A DNA stretch of 64,000 bases, from positions 310,001-374,000 of the forward strand of contig JAIUCV010000089.1 of assembly GCA_026724425.1 (NCBI GenBank), in the 5' to 3' direction. Below the pieces are notes generated by a model, which ran no database searches, was not told the origin of the DNA, and saw only the letters and a program-made list of their open reading frames with translations. This document shows, piece after piece, positions 49,952 to 62,277 of this stretch. How positions within the stretch are numbered: position 1 is the stretch's first letter; the number at the start of each line of letters is the position of its first letter. The stretch comes from Erythrophleum ivorense (lineage: Eukaryota > Streptophyta > Magnoliopsida > Fabales > Fabaceae). The translations under genes and the position numbers were made by a program.

Positions 49952-50844
49952 ATATTCAATTTTTCAGAATACGGATACTTCTTTTCAATTCCCCCCCCCC
50001 TGGGATTTTGTTAAGCACGTGCCATTGTGTAGGTTGTAGCTGGGAGGTTAAATCTTGTTACATAGCCTCGTGAAAGAATGTTGTAGATTAATAATTACCT
50101 TAATAAGTCATTTGCTTATATCTATTTTTCCTTAAGTCCAAAATCTGTTAACTGCTTGTATTTCCTGGAGTATGGATATAGCGATCAATATCAATTTTGT
50201 TGTATTTGTATGGGATATGTCAATTGGAGCCATTTTTTATTTATGAAATTTCTTTTTACTCAAGCACGATTTGTCTGGGTTCAATTAACAAATTCAAATT
50301 GTATGGATCAAAATGTCGTCTGATTCTTTTAAGGGAAATATTAGACATTTGGTTAAGGTGAGCTGCGGCTTCCCCCATGAGCACCAACATCGTGTTGTAA
50401 ATATGTATCGAAAGATGAGAAGTCACTGTTGTCTATTAAACAATTGAATCTTCACTGGACTATCGAATATATGTTGTATATGATTAACTGTTGATGGATT
50501 TTTTGGCACACATTTAAGAATTAAATATATTAGTGCAGTAGTAATGGGTTCTGTTATGTGCTGTTAACAGTTAATGATGAAGTCTAAATAAAATTATTAG
50601 CATGTTGATAGTATGTCACAATAAGGCGCTGTGTATTGGTACCTAGTTAATTGGAGATGCTTTAAGTGGAGTTACTAATATATTGAGTAGTCATTATCAA
50701 CACAATAGAGTCATTGCTGATAGTAACGAACACCAAGTGCACCGTGAAATTAGCCTTAAATGTTGACATTCGAGTAAGTGTTATATGGTGTGTAGTAGTG
50801 TAATTTTATATGCATTTTGCGATGTTTGTGTCATCCATGTATAA
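49952..50844. other. Convergent 3' spacer between G-patch gene and SPO11-2
   Basis: The two genes point toward each other, so this stretch holds both 3' UTRs. It includes a poly-C run at about 49990-49999. No gene seen. Confidence 0.5.
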
Positions 50845-53770
50845 TCATATATAATTAGACTGTACAATTTTTTTGGCTAAGTACTTCCCCAAATAGTCGT
50901 ATCCATGAAAGTGTAGGGCCTCGACTTCTGCTCTCCTACCGCGCTGAACCATTAAAGCCAACTCTTCCCTGTAATTCTCCTGTTGAAAATAGTGTTATAA
51001 ATGGATTACTCCTTTGGGTAGGGTTACATTTCACCTTTTTAGTAGTTCAAGAACTTGTCCTCAAACCCTTGCTAGGGATAACTAGTAAAATACAACGAGC
51101 TACATTCTCAGGTGCGGGGCAGCCTACCTGCAACATTTCTGACGACATCAAGCTTTTAGCAATTTGCAAGTCCTTTGGCTTAAATGGAACCAGAGATTGT
51201 TCAGACAGCAAGTCTAGATCGTCCCCTCGCAGTCCTAACCACTTCACGTTGCAAGCTATATCATGCAAATAAACATTTAACAGTTTCATTACACCATACA
51301 ACAGCAAGTATGCATTGCAGCATAGGGACCTCAAGTTACCATATCTGTATGCCTCTAGGCCCATTCCTACGCTTCCAAATTTGAAGGTGCATAGAATAGC
51401 TAATCCAGCTGGATTCCTTTCATAATTTAAAAGCGGACATGGAGATGAAAATGAACAGTAACACAGTAAAAGGATTTTTTTTTTTTTAAAGGAAGCAGTA
51501 GAATGTCGTCCTTCATTAGACTCTAGAGAATATCTGAAATACCAAACCTCAAACACAAAAAGAAGCGATCATACCAGTCGACCAAAGCTAAAATTGGCAA
51601 GTCTGGAAAAGCTAGACTGAGTCGATGAAGAAGAAATCTGCATTTGAACTTCAGAATTTTAGGCGTTAATGCAGTAGCTAACTTAAGTGGTAGTGTCAGT
51701 ACGTGGTGCGCTACGATAGAAGCATCCGACCCTGCAAATTGATTTGCGGTACCTAGTGGCGATATCTGGGTAACCTTTGGCGGTGATAAGAATGCTTGGA
51801 ATTTGATGAAAAATACGATCCTCTGTAAGCCGCTGGAATATCGCATGCTAAAGAGAAACAAACCGACCAAAATTATTAAAATCGATTATTTTTCCTTGGA
51901 AAGGTTTTTCTGAGGAATATGAAATTAACCTAAGTGCCTATAAGAAACTAACCTTTTCCACAATTATAATGTACCGTGCATCTGTCTTTAAAACTAAGTT
52001 CTGTAACGAATTCAAGTCACCAGAAATTGCATGCCCTGAAGATCCACATACAGAGCAATCCACAACCTCTTTGCCTGGTTCCTATACAGTATAAATATAA
52101 AACGGAAATATGGAGCAGGCAATATTCGGCTCTTTGCAGTGTTTCATCGAACATTGACGTAGAAACTTCCATCACTCCCAATATAATAGCCTTTACATAT
52201 CACCCAAAAGTGGAAAACACAAATCCGTGAACGAACGATTGGCAATATCATGAGATACCTGCAAAATCAGGCGGCCTGCTATGAGTCCTCGACTCGATGC
52301 CATGACTCCAAGACTGTATCGGCTGCAACGAAGCAATGCTACAACATCTGTTTGGGACAGATTTATACAAATATTTCCATTCATTAAGTACACTGAAAAA
52401 AGAGCGAGAGATTGAAACTTGAATCAAATGAACCATTGTTACCTTGGATTGACCTATTGACATCCATTTGAGAGGGGAAAAGATCAGGCGAATTACAAAG
52501 CAACTTGTAGTAAAGCTCCCTCTGGGTGACACGCTTTTCCTGAAGCAATATCTCGTAGCACATCTCCATTACCTTCCACACTATAAAGGCAGAAGAACAT
52601 TTATAACTAACATCAAAACTTCACCAATGTAAAAATTTCTCCAAAGAAAAACCAGCAAAGGAAAATTAAAAATTGTACCCCTAACAAAGGCCTTTACTGC
52701 ATTAGATCTCATCAAAGACCTCTTAGACACGGAATGGGAGAGGAATACCCATGATAGTTCTGTCAACAGGCCATGGCTTACTCTGCTATTGCTCGATTTT
52801 CTCTCAATCTGTCCATTTGTTTCAGCCATTCAGAAGACTGCTAAAATAGCAATATCTTTGTTTGGTTGACGAGGAAGCAAGCGAACTATTATGCATTGTT
52901 TGGTTGGAGGGGTTTGGGGGGAGGGGTTTTTTTGGAGGGGAGAGAAATATTATGAGTGATTTTGACTAAATTACCCCTTAAATTATTTTTACTTTAAATA
53001 TAATATAAATTTTATTTTTTTTAATAAGATTTAAAATATTTTTTATAAAAATAAAAAATATTTTTGAATAAAAATAAAAAAAATTATTTTTTATAATAAA
53101 AAGTAAAAAAAAACTTTTTTTTATAAAAATATCTTAAAAAAAAAAATTTAATTAAGGGTATAATTGTCCATTAATCCCTTCCCTCCCCTCTCCTCCCCCC
53201 TCAACCAAACACCATATCATTAAAACCCCTCCCCTCCCCTCCCCTCCCCTCCATTAAAATCCCTCCACTCCCCTCCCCTCCATTGAACCAAACACTCCCT
53301 TAAAAAGAAAATATGGAATTAAAAGAAATGAAACTTCAAATTCTTGAGTGGAAACTATAAATAAGGTGTGCATGTATTTAGCCATATCGTAATTTTTTTC
53401 TTCCTTCATTTTCAGTTCGATAACCGAGACAATAAGCAGTTTCATATGGTTCAAAATTGTGAGACGCTGATCCGAGAATCCACAGGGATAGAAACGATTT
53501 CACAAAGAAAACATAGTGATGATGGTACCAGAGGCAAATCTGAGATTGCAGGGTTAGACGCATTCAATATTTTGAGAAAACTGAGCACCGATACTTCGAT
53601 TCTTGCTCGGGCCTGCATCAACCGGAACTCGGCCATTTGAACCTCTTCCCCCAAAAAAAAAAAAAATCATAGGTGATGAAAATTATTACCTGAATAGGAG
53701 AGAGGATATCGGCGTAACAGAGCTCTTGATCGGAGAAGAACTTCAGCGTCGAATTCCTAAGATCTTCCAT
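50845..53770 (-). CDS. SPO11-2: Meiotic recombination protein SPO11-2
   Basis: A topoisomerase VI A-like subunit that makes meiotic DNA double-strand breaks together with SPO11-1 and MTOPVIB. Minus-strand exons: 53770-53690, 53612-53529, 52808-52679, 52580-52443, 52347-52259, 52081-51953, 51847-51753, 51637-51575, 51416-51340, 51255-51128, 50979-50845. The sum is 1149 nt, or 382 aa, and every junction keeps frame. This matches the family length of about 383. The winged-helix catalytic motif KRVTQRELYYKL carries the DNA-attacking tyrosine (about residue 123). CSRYSLGVMASSRGLIAGR and the Toprim domain follow, with IIIVEKHAIF (metal-binding Glu) and LVDWNPAGLAI, which has the SPO11-2-type Asn in place of the second Asp of DxD. 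The end is GYDYLGKYLAKKIVQ. Exon 1 is short; intron 2 carries an insertion. The locus corresponds to At1g63990. Confidence 0.95.
52895..53300. mobile_element. Inverted-repeat insertion (MITE-like) in SPO11-2 intron 2
   Basis: The left end reads CATTGTTTGGTTGGAGGGGT. The right side has two inverted versions: CCCCTCAACCAAACACCAT near 53195-53215 and CCATTGAACCAAACACTCCC near 53280-53299. Between them is an A/T-rich core with AAAAATA-type repeats, and on the right an array of CCCCT/CCCTC units. The GTTTGGTT...AACCAAAC ends fit a common type of small non-autonomous plant DNA element. No clear target duplication was identified. Confidence 0.6.
53226..53285. repeat. CCCCT pentamer array
   Basis: Repeated CCCCT/CCCTC units with short interruptions at the right end of the inverted-repeat insertion. 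On the SPO11-2 coding strand this is an AGGGG array, with the potential to form G-rich structure in the pre-mRNA. Confidence 0.85.
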
Positions 53771-54919
53771 TCTTTCACTTTGCACAGAAATCCGAATTCT
53801 GTGATTACAGCATAAATGGCGCGCAACGCCATGAAGGTAAAGTGACCAAATTGACACCAAGGAAGGCATCTAAACGACCACCGTTTCATTAATATTATCT
53901 TCTTCGAAAAGGATTTTTATATTGTCCAACAACATTAAACCAATTAATTACATTTACACATAATCTGGATTTATAATGCAGTATTTATTAAAAAAAGTTA
54001 TAAAAAAAATTATTGTTAATTATATATTTTTCTTTAACTGACAAATATTGAATTGTGAATCTGGATAACAGATAAATTTAAATGAGTTGGTTTAATATCA
54101 TTTAATAATGTATAAATAATAGCATACAATAATTACATAGAAAAAATTCTCAGAAGAATTCAAAAACAAAAGCAAAAAAAGAAAAGAAATGAGGCTTAAA
54201 TCCTCCACATGATAAATACATTAATTTTAGGCCCAAAAAAAAATTAACTTTAAGCTTTAGTACTCGAATAAACTATATATGATCAAAAGCAATAGTTTCA
54301 AAAATAAAAAAAGATACTAAGCTAAATTGTAACTATGATTAAGTTCACCCCCAATGTTTCAAACGAATTATATATAGATTTAGACCATTTAAATTAATCT
54401 AAATGATTTAGGTTTAATTTTATTAAGTTTTATTTTTAACATTAAATATCAATTTTTACATTTATAGTTAAAATATTATTTTTATCTTACATTCAATTTT
54501 TAAAAAGAAATAAAAAAAAAAGATGGTTCAGATCTTCTGCCATGTCACTGAAAGGGAAGAGGCAGAAAGAATCCTATGTAATTCAAAAAATTGATAGGGA
54601 ATATTCAGAAAGAGAAACTATTCTCAGATCTAAATTAATTTAAAATAAATAGCTTCATTAATATGGAAGTGTACTTGGACATATTATATTAATATGCGTG
54701 GACTGGTTAGAAATAGAGAAAATAAATAAATAATTAACTCATCTTAAGTTCGTCAATTTATGGGCACCAGACTCCAATGAGCGATATTAGGAGGAAAAGA
54801 AGGAACTCGGAACAAAACCAACTTTCTGTTCGTATAGAAGTTCAACTTGCAAAATCATGACTATAATTTTACAATTTGAACAAATTATATTAAAAAATGT
54901 CCTTTTCAGCTGGAAGTTG

Positions 54920-54929
<10 letters not shown>

Positions 54930-54992
<63 letters not shown>
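54930..54992. repeat. (TA)n microsatellite
   Basis: About thirty uninterrupted TA dinucleotides. The tyrosine/isoleucine-rich ORFs seen across it are artefacts of the repeat. Confidence 0.95.
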
Positions 54993-54999
<7 letters not shown>

Positions 55000-55434
55000 G
55001 CTGTTTCCAGCACAAAGAATTGAAAAAACGAAACAAGACAATGACTTTGAACCCGGAGTTCTCAGAAACAACTGCACACATGATCCGCGTGTACACAGTG
55101 CATACCCCATAACTTCCAATATTCGAATTTTTCTCTAGTTTTCTAGACTCTGACAAGGAAAAACGGGTGCAAGATCTTGTTGGGACTGGAACGTTTTGAT
55201 GGTAATGGTAGTGATCCAAAAAGTCCATATATTTGCACACTCCAGTTTCCTTGCGTTTCACGAAACAATATTTTCAGTTTTCTTTGCTTCTGCTCTATTT
55301 TCGGCTCACCGTCAGAGGCCATACATCCCCTTCCTTACAGCTTCTTCAACTGCATGCACGCGACGGGAGAAGCACACACACATACACACGCGCGCGTGAT
55401 CCCTGCAAGTTGGATCAGATCTTCATTTCTGACT

Positions 55435-56169
55435 TTGACCATATCTAATGTTGACTTCACTTGTCATTAAGTTTGTAAATACCTTGTGATCCTGTATTAG
55501 CATGTTATTACGACACTCTAATTGGCAAAGCCTTGCTGGCAATTTCGCAGTATTTGGACGAATTTACTTAAATTAAATTTATTCTTTCAAAGTTTGAGTT
55601 TTGACTTGATTCGGGATATCGAAGGCAGGGTCATTATTAAAGAAAAGGAGAAAGTTTGATTCTAAGTGATAGTGGTACCCAGAAGGAGAGTATGGTCTCA
55701 ACTCTCGATAAGGTCCAGAGCTAGTTACGATGTTACCCCTAAACGGGGGAACGGTGGACGTAGGTGTGGCATGTTATGACTAACTAACCCTAACCCCACA
55801 ACCATTCAACAATGTCTTTTTCTCCTTCCTAGTTTTTTAAAGCAACTTCGTTAACCCTCCCATACCATGCATGAGTGCTGTATTGTACGCAGTTTATGGG
55901 AAAATATAGTCTAACTTCATCAATTCATTATATAAAAAGAAATAGCAAAAGCCACGCAACCGAGTGTAGGCTAGACTTTTTCTACCAGTCCAAGTCCCCC
56001 ACAAATACCAAATTGAACTTGCTTAATGGCTAGGTTGAATCCATTGTCTTATTCACTCACGCAGTAGTCTAATTCCAAAGGACAGATGGGAAATTATCGA
56101 AGCGAGCACCGAATTGCTGAAAATATCGGTTCCCACTTGCAACCCTTTTGACATTTATAATTAGTCAAC
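55435..56169. promoter_or_regulatory. W-box motifs upstream of the WRKY gene
   Basis: TTGAC[CT] motifs, the WRKY target, occur at 55435-55440 (TTGACC), 55451-55456 (TTGACT), 55601-55606 (TTGACT) and, inverted, 56164-56169 (AGTCAA). The first two are 10 bases apart. All lie within 1 kb of the WRKY ATG. WRKY genes are often auto- or cross-regulated through such boxes; use here is inference. Confidence 0.5.
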
Positions 56170-56271
56170 TCGTGGGAATGCCATTTATATTTTGGACTTT
56201 GAAGCAAAGAACGGAAATTCAAAGCAACTATTTCGATTTCAAACGAGCTCACCCCCCTTTTTTTCTTTTAA

Positions 56272-56279
56272 TATAAATA
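56272..56279 (+). promoter_or_regulatory. Probable TATA box of the WRKY gene
   Basis: TATAAATA after a pyrimidine-rich stretch, about 110 bases before the start codon. It is a canonical core-promoter sequence at a plausible distance. Confidence 0.65.
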
Positions 56280-56386
56280 ACCGAACTTCGATTCATATTT
56301 CTCTTCAACCCTCAGCTCCTTTTGCATAAATCTGGATCTGACTTTCATCGAAGTCAGCCCCAGCTAGAGCCTTCTGCTCTTCCTTC

Positions 56387-57409
56387 ATGGATGAACTTGT
56401 ATGCTTGATGGACTGGGATTTGCAAGCTATTGTGAGAGGGTGCACCAGCGAAGCCCCAGCAGCCACCGTCATAGACATCCCACATCCTAAATTTCCTCAT
56501 TTCTGTTCTGAACAAGATCATGATAATCTTCTCTGCAGTACCTTTCCTGAATTTTCAGATACCACAACAGTCCTTGATGAATTAGCCGAGCTTTACAAAC
56601 CTTTCTACCCTGTTTTACACCCCCGTTCAAAACAAACCATCACCACAACTTCCGTACCTATCCCTGAAGAAGTCAAAGCATCAGAGGAAGTACAAGATTT
56701 GCAAGATCCCGCAGTATCTAAATGTAAAAGAAGGTGAGTATTCAGGCCGAGTAAATCTTTCATTTCATAACCCAACGGACTTAGATGACACCTTAATGCA
56801 CGTGGGTTCAATTACTGCTTTTGCTAACATTTCAAAAGAGTGAGTAATAAATTACAAAATTGTTGATACATGAATGTTGTTTTCTGGTTTGATTTCAGCA
56901 AGAAAAACCAGATCAAGAGGGTAGTGAAACAGGTAAGAGCAGATGGACTGTGCGACACATGGGCATGGCGTAAATACGGGCAGAAACCAATAAAGGGATC
57001 TCCCTATCCCAGAAGCTACTATAGATGCAGCAGCTCCAAAGGATGCATGGCGAGGAAACAGGTAGAAAGGAGCCATCTGGATCCTGGAGTTTTCATAGTT
57101 ACCTATACTGCAGAACACAGTCACCATCACACACCTCGCGCAACCCGCAAAAATAGGCACTCAATTCCATCAGAAACTACTCAACACACTTCTCCTTTGG
57201 AAGAATCCATTGAAGATGAGCTTGTGCCAAGTGGGCAAAGCCAGTGCTTGAACAAAGGCCAACATGTACTTGAATTGTCCCAAGATGCTGAAGCTGGTGA
57301 GACTGCCACGGCTCATAACATACTAGCCAGTGATGATTGGTTTCCAACCATAGAGGAACTCGACCGACTTGGCCAAGAATTTGCATTAGATGGTTGCCTT
57401 CATGGTTAA
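56387..57409 (+). CDS. WRKY transcription factor, group IIe (WRKY22/29-like)
   Basis: A DNA-binding factor of plants that binds W-boxes. Its closest remembered relatives, WRKY22 and WRKY29, act downstream of immune MAP-kinase cascades. Exons 56387-56733 and 56899-57409 total 858 nt, or 285 aa. The N-terminus MDWDLQAIVRGC and the ELAELYKPFYPV block (about residues 65-76) are shared with the WRKY22/27/29 branch. The basic stretch SKKNQIKRVVKQV precedes WRKYGQK (residues 139-145), then C159-X5-C165-X23-H189-X-H191, a C2H2 zinc finger. The C-terminus is acidic and Ser/Thr-rich and ends near FPTIEELDRLGQEF. The whole WRKY domain lies in one exon: the intron usually found at the Arg of PYPR|SYYR is missing. 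There are W-boxes and a TATA box upstream. Confidence 0.93.
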
Positions 57410-58516
57410 TTCTGAGACGTAGTGAGTTGGCGTCGTTGACCCAACCTCCAACTTACCATTTTTCTTGTACGGACAGATTATGCCCTCCCTCTACCCTTCT
57501 TTCCAACTTCCCTTTCTTGCCATTTATCTTGTCTATAGTATTTTGCTTCATTCCCATAATTAGTAGAAAATTAAAAATGAAGAACAAGTGGTATGATTTC
57601 TTGTTACACCCAAAAAACACAATATTCGCAATTTACTGGTGTTTCGTAAATACAATGTTATCTAAAGAAATGACTTTGACTCGGTATCTACATTATGTGA
57701 CACAATATAATAAAAAGATGGTAATATAATAAGATATATTAATATTTATTTAAATATATAATATGAAATAATATCATATCATAATTGATGACTGTCGAAT
57801 ATAATATAATTATGTTTTTGAAATATCAATGATTCATAATAATTCTGCAAATTTAACCAATTTGTTAACCATGCTGAATTTGTTGGGTATAAATATTGTT
57901 TTGTCTTGAATTTTGGGTACCATGTTTATCTAAGAAAAGTCTCTTATAAAAAATCCATAATTTTTTGTGGATTAGAATGAAACGTCGATTCTCAGAACTC
58001 TTAACAAGTGGGGTTTTTTCATATATGAAATGAAAATGGGGCATCCCCACCGACTGCCCAATCGCAGGCCTTCCCAACTGTAAGGGAAAACGACATCTAT
58101 TATATATTTTATGATCAGAAAAACGGGATACGTCTCCATTAACCATATTACATATTATATAAATGGACCTAAATTTAAACTTATGTTCACTACGGACCTC
58201 TAACTTATTTGACGTGAAACCGCGTTCTACAGGAAAAAATGCGTTCAAATGGAAAACTGTGCGTTGTGAATAAAATAGCGAAGTACCTGATAATGGAGTC
58301 GAGTATATTAGCAATTTAGCACTAACACGACATTAAATAGCTTGAGGTGAACATTTGATAGTCACAAGCGTTTCATCACAAGTGAATTAAATTCCCTTCT
58401 ATACCAAAACAACGGACTGAGACGTTATTATAGATGAAGAATATTAGAAGTATCAGCTTAATGCACCGCGTGTTTAATCAGTGGTATACTAATAAGCCTT
58501 GGTCGCTTTCCTTTTA
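57410..58516. other. Convergent 3' spacer between WRKY and GH9 genes
   Basis: Holds the 3' UTRs of both genes. It is otherwise AT-rich. A 149-codon open frame on the minus strand (57865-58314) shows no recognisable domain and is not called. Confidence 0.4.
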
Positions 58517-60995
58517 TCAATGTGGGAAAAAATGCAGAATGGGTGGGTTGCTTTCTGCAAGCAAAGCAGCGAGTGAAGGCACAAAAGCAGCATTGATGTA
58601 GGTGGAAGGTTCGGAGTGAGAATAGTCAGATCTGACATCATTGAAGTGGTCATTGGCATCAGGGCCTCCAACAATTGCACCCACATGAATATTGGGATTT
58701 GGATTGGTGGAAGAGTAATAGTCAGATTGGCCATCATTGCAGCCCACCTTGGCTGGATGAACTTTAATTGAAGGGATGGACGATCCTCTGTGATGTATAT
58801 GCCTTGGATACTTGCTCCCAAATCCCACCATGTACGACATCTTCATCGGATTGTTTCCTAGTATGTAGTCCACCTGTTGTCCACATTTTCCAGCAAATAT
58901 CAACTTACATCTCTATAACATTAATTGTTACATTGTTAGAAGATTAGACCTCCATATAGTTGAGACATTTAACGATGACCCAGAAAGTAGAAAATTTCTT
59001 TTCTTTCATCTTGAAAAAAATACAATTATTCTTCGCCTTCAATTATTTATAAACAATCCCTTTAAATATTTGAAAATAAAAAAATCATTCAATTCATATC
59101 AATCTTTAAGAGTTAAATTATTTTTTTTAGCTGAATGATTTCAACTCTTCTTTGACACCATGCGTAATATTGTCTGATGATTACACACTCGCTAAAATTG
59201 TTCTCTTTTTTCAATCGAATGGAAATGTGTCATGCATGTAACAAATGAAAGAGTTTAAAATAACATTTACCTCAATAGAAGTAATAAGAAAAATAAACAA
59301 AATGATCTAAATTTAAATGGTTATATTTGAGGAGGTTCTATTTTCAAAGTTGAAAGGTATTTACAAATAATTCAAAGGGAGTATTTGTACTGAAAAAAGA
59401 TCCGAGTACGCGCCACTAATTTGTAATATTGGAGTAACACGTCTATATTACCATTTTTATAAAAAAAAAAGCGTATTTACTTTTATTTTTGGGTCTTTTC
59501 TGACTATGTTGTTTTAAATAGGGCTTCAATAATGCTTCATGGAGAACTTTTTCTTTATGGATTAAAAATTAGTCCTTATAGACACCTGTGTCTTTGCAAA
59601 GGCTGTAATTTGAGAGGCCGTAAGATGCGTGGAGCCACATTGGATCCCATCAATATGATTCCGGTTGAGAATGTTGGAGAATATAAAAAGCACCATGGTA
59701 GAGCTTGTGACATATTGCAAGTTACTACTGTCTCTTACATATAGAAGCCCACCTATGCACAATAGCACAGTATATACTTTTCCATTAGCCAGCACCTTCT
59801 AAAATATTATAATTAATTTTAAATTTATTACCAGGCGTGGTTCTAATTTGCAGAGAGCTACTTCCTGGCATCACTGCGCATATAAATGACTCTGCGTTAC
59901 CCTTAAACTTGGCCAAGTCCTTCTTCCCACCGTAGAATTCCTGGAGATAATGGAAGACGAAAATAGAATATTAATAATAATGAAATTTCTGAATTTGAAT
60001 TTGATATCGTAAAACGTTATAGTAAGTATACTTGTGTCAGTAATGTCTGAGCTCCAACAAATTTGTTATCCCAACTGAACTCTGACACCGCCTGACTCCA
60101 ACCTTGGTTGCTTAGTAGGTAGTTCAAGTACTTGCTTTCTCCACTGGCCTTGTATAGCCAAGAGGCAGCCCACAATAGTTCATCCTTGTTAAGAATTCAA
60201 AAGGCATGCATATATGCCCTCTAATATAAATTATCAATGCATCATTTCGTGTCTCTGAAATACCTAATTGCACAAGCTGAACTTTTTATTTTTGTTTTTT
60301 AATTACCTCGTAGCCTGAGTAAGAACAGTAAAATGGGCAAGATCCTGAGTAAGATCCTCTGTATTTGTCTGAAAAATCAAACAGCTGAAAAACATTGTCA
60401 ATGAGTCAGTATGAATTGTAACTTTGGTTAGAGTCAAGGCAGTCATGATTCATGTGTAATTAAAGAGATCAATAGCTGCTTACTGATTTTGATTGGCTTA
60501 ATAGCCTTGAGGAATAATTGGAATCTATTTTCTGGAAAACAATTGACGCAGCAGAAAGAGCAGCAGCAGCTTCAGCCGCAGCTTCGGTTCCTGGAGAATT
60601 AGCATCAATCTTGTAAAGGGTTCTAGGTGTATCCATGTCCTCCGGACGCTCCCAACACTGGTGATCCGAATTTCCATCTCCCACCTGTCGTAGACATGTC
60701 AATAAGACACCAATTATCTCATACAGCATATGAAATTTCATGCACACTACTAATTTCTGATCATTTGTGCAGTCATACTTTATTTGTATGTTTCTTTTTT
60801 TTTGGGTCTATCTGTGTGTCAATTTGTTGTGCTTTTATTTGGGTTTTTGGTGTTGCTCTTATTATGGTATTCTGTACTTATATTGTTAATCCTATATCTA
60901 GCAAAAATGAGCATGGACGTTCACCTCAAAGAAGGGCCTACAATCTTGTACATCAATAATAATATTCTAGCCTCTCATCCATTAAATATTCTTCA

Positions 60996-61063
<68 letters not shown>

Positions 61064-61616
61064 AGTATGAAAGCATTTTTGTTTAGAAATAAAAAGACCT
61101 GGGCGAAGAGAGTAGTTGGTGAAGAGTGAGCTTGCAGTATGAAGTCGGAACCCCAGCGAATAGCCGAATGGAGGTATTGGAGCTGGTTCGCGGAAGTTAT
61201 ATAACTCCGGTACTCAATAGCAGCCCAACTCAGTAAACTGACTGTGAATGCCATTGGCCATACAAACTTCACATTGTCACCTGCATCATAATATCCTCCA
61301 ACCAAATTCACCTGCCAGACATGAAATTTAATTTTTAATGAAACACATAAATGATAAATAAATCCCAATACAAAAATGTTACATTTTCAAGGTTGCCATC
61401 AGAGAGAGCAGAGTCTCCCCTCCAATTCACTCTTTGGGTGGAGGGTAACTTCCCAGAGCGTTGTCCTTCAAAAAACAAGATGACTTTGGCGAGAGCATCT
61501 CCATAATCATAATAATCTGAGGAGCCCATACCCCCTTCATCCAACATGACTACTCCATTAATGTGAACAACCAAGGCACACAACACCAGACCCCAGACCA
61601 ACCGGTAGTACCCCAT
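58517..61616 (-). CDS. Secreted endo-1,4-beta-glucanase, glycoside hydrolase family 9 (class B)
   Basis: An inverting GH9 enzyme that cleaves beta-1,4-glucan in the cell wall during growth or abscission. Minus-strand exons 61616-61383, 61311-61099, 60684-60484, 60384-60307, 60184-60032, 59940-59832, 59752-59586 and 58873-58517 total 1512 nt, or 503 aa, all in frame. Residues 1 to about 22 form a signal peptide (LVWGLVLCALVVHING). The mature enzyme starts with YDYGDALAKVILFFEGQRSG. It keeps the catalytic-base segment GGYYDAGD (Asp87, Asp90), the substrate-site motif PRHIHHRGSSIP, and the proton-donor region around SEPSTYINAAF with Glu473. There is no transmembrane segment, so it is not a KORRIGAN type. 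There is no C-terminal carbohydrate-binding domain, so it is class B. Intron 2 contains a TA/TG microsatellite. Confidence 0.93.
60998..61064. repeat. Compound (TA)n(TG)n microsatellite in GH9 intron 2
   Basis: TA dinucleotides pass directly into a TG run, inside the intron that spans 60685-61098. Confidence 0.9.
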
Positions 61617-62220
61617 AATTCTGTGTCTCTGACTGTAAGGTTAATTCAGCTAAACTTGCTGGTAATGCTACATATAGATTGAAATGAATGAAGGAGCATC
61701 TGAGAAGGATAGAGTTGAGGAGTGGAGATAGCGTCACGTGCAGTAGTGAGTGCAGGAGAAGATGGTGGCAATGGACTAAAGATATAATTCATGCACACAA
61801 TCTTCGGAACCCACTCCTGAACGTCACATTGTTTTCCGTGTTAGGAGTGTCTTCTGCATAATGTAGCTTTACAATGATAATAATTCACTTATTAATTGTT
61901 ATAGTTTGGCCACAGTTCAAAAGAACATTAAATCGAATGAGAAAAAGGTTCGGCAACAGAGAGGTGTTAATTTCTTGAAGGATGAAAGGGGCGTTCACGT
62001 GGTAATTTCTAAATCGAATAGGGCCATGCTATCGTGTTAGTGTTTAAAATATTACTTGGTCCTCCTAGTGTTACCAGATCATATGATTCGGTGGCCAAAA
62101 AAAGAAGTGAATAACTTTGGGTGGGTACACAAGTTTTTCTTCTAAAACAATATTAATGTTTCTTTTATAAAGATTGAGTAATTAAGTGCCTACACGCGCG
62201 CGCGCGCACGAGCATCCTAT

Positions 62221-62277
<57 letters not shown>

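Larger units (their letters stand above)
53771..56386. other. Intergenic region between SPO11-2 and the WRKY gene
   Basis: SPO11-2 promoter and leader just above 53770, AT-rich DNA without a gene, a long TA microsatellite (54930-54992), a CA/CG-type repeat near 55372-55398, and the WRKY promoter with W-box motifs and a TATA box. Confidence 0.45.

Noticed and set aside
54890..55261. ORFs with long Ile-Tyr repeats
   Set aside because: They translate the TA microsatellite and are not genes.
57865..58314. 149-codon minus-strand ORF between WRKY and GH9
   Set aside because: Composition is like random AT-rich DNA and no domain was recognised.
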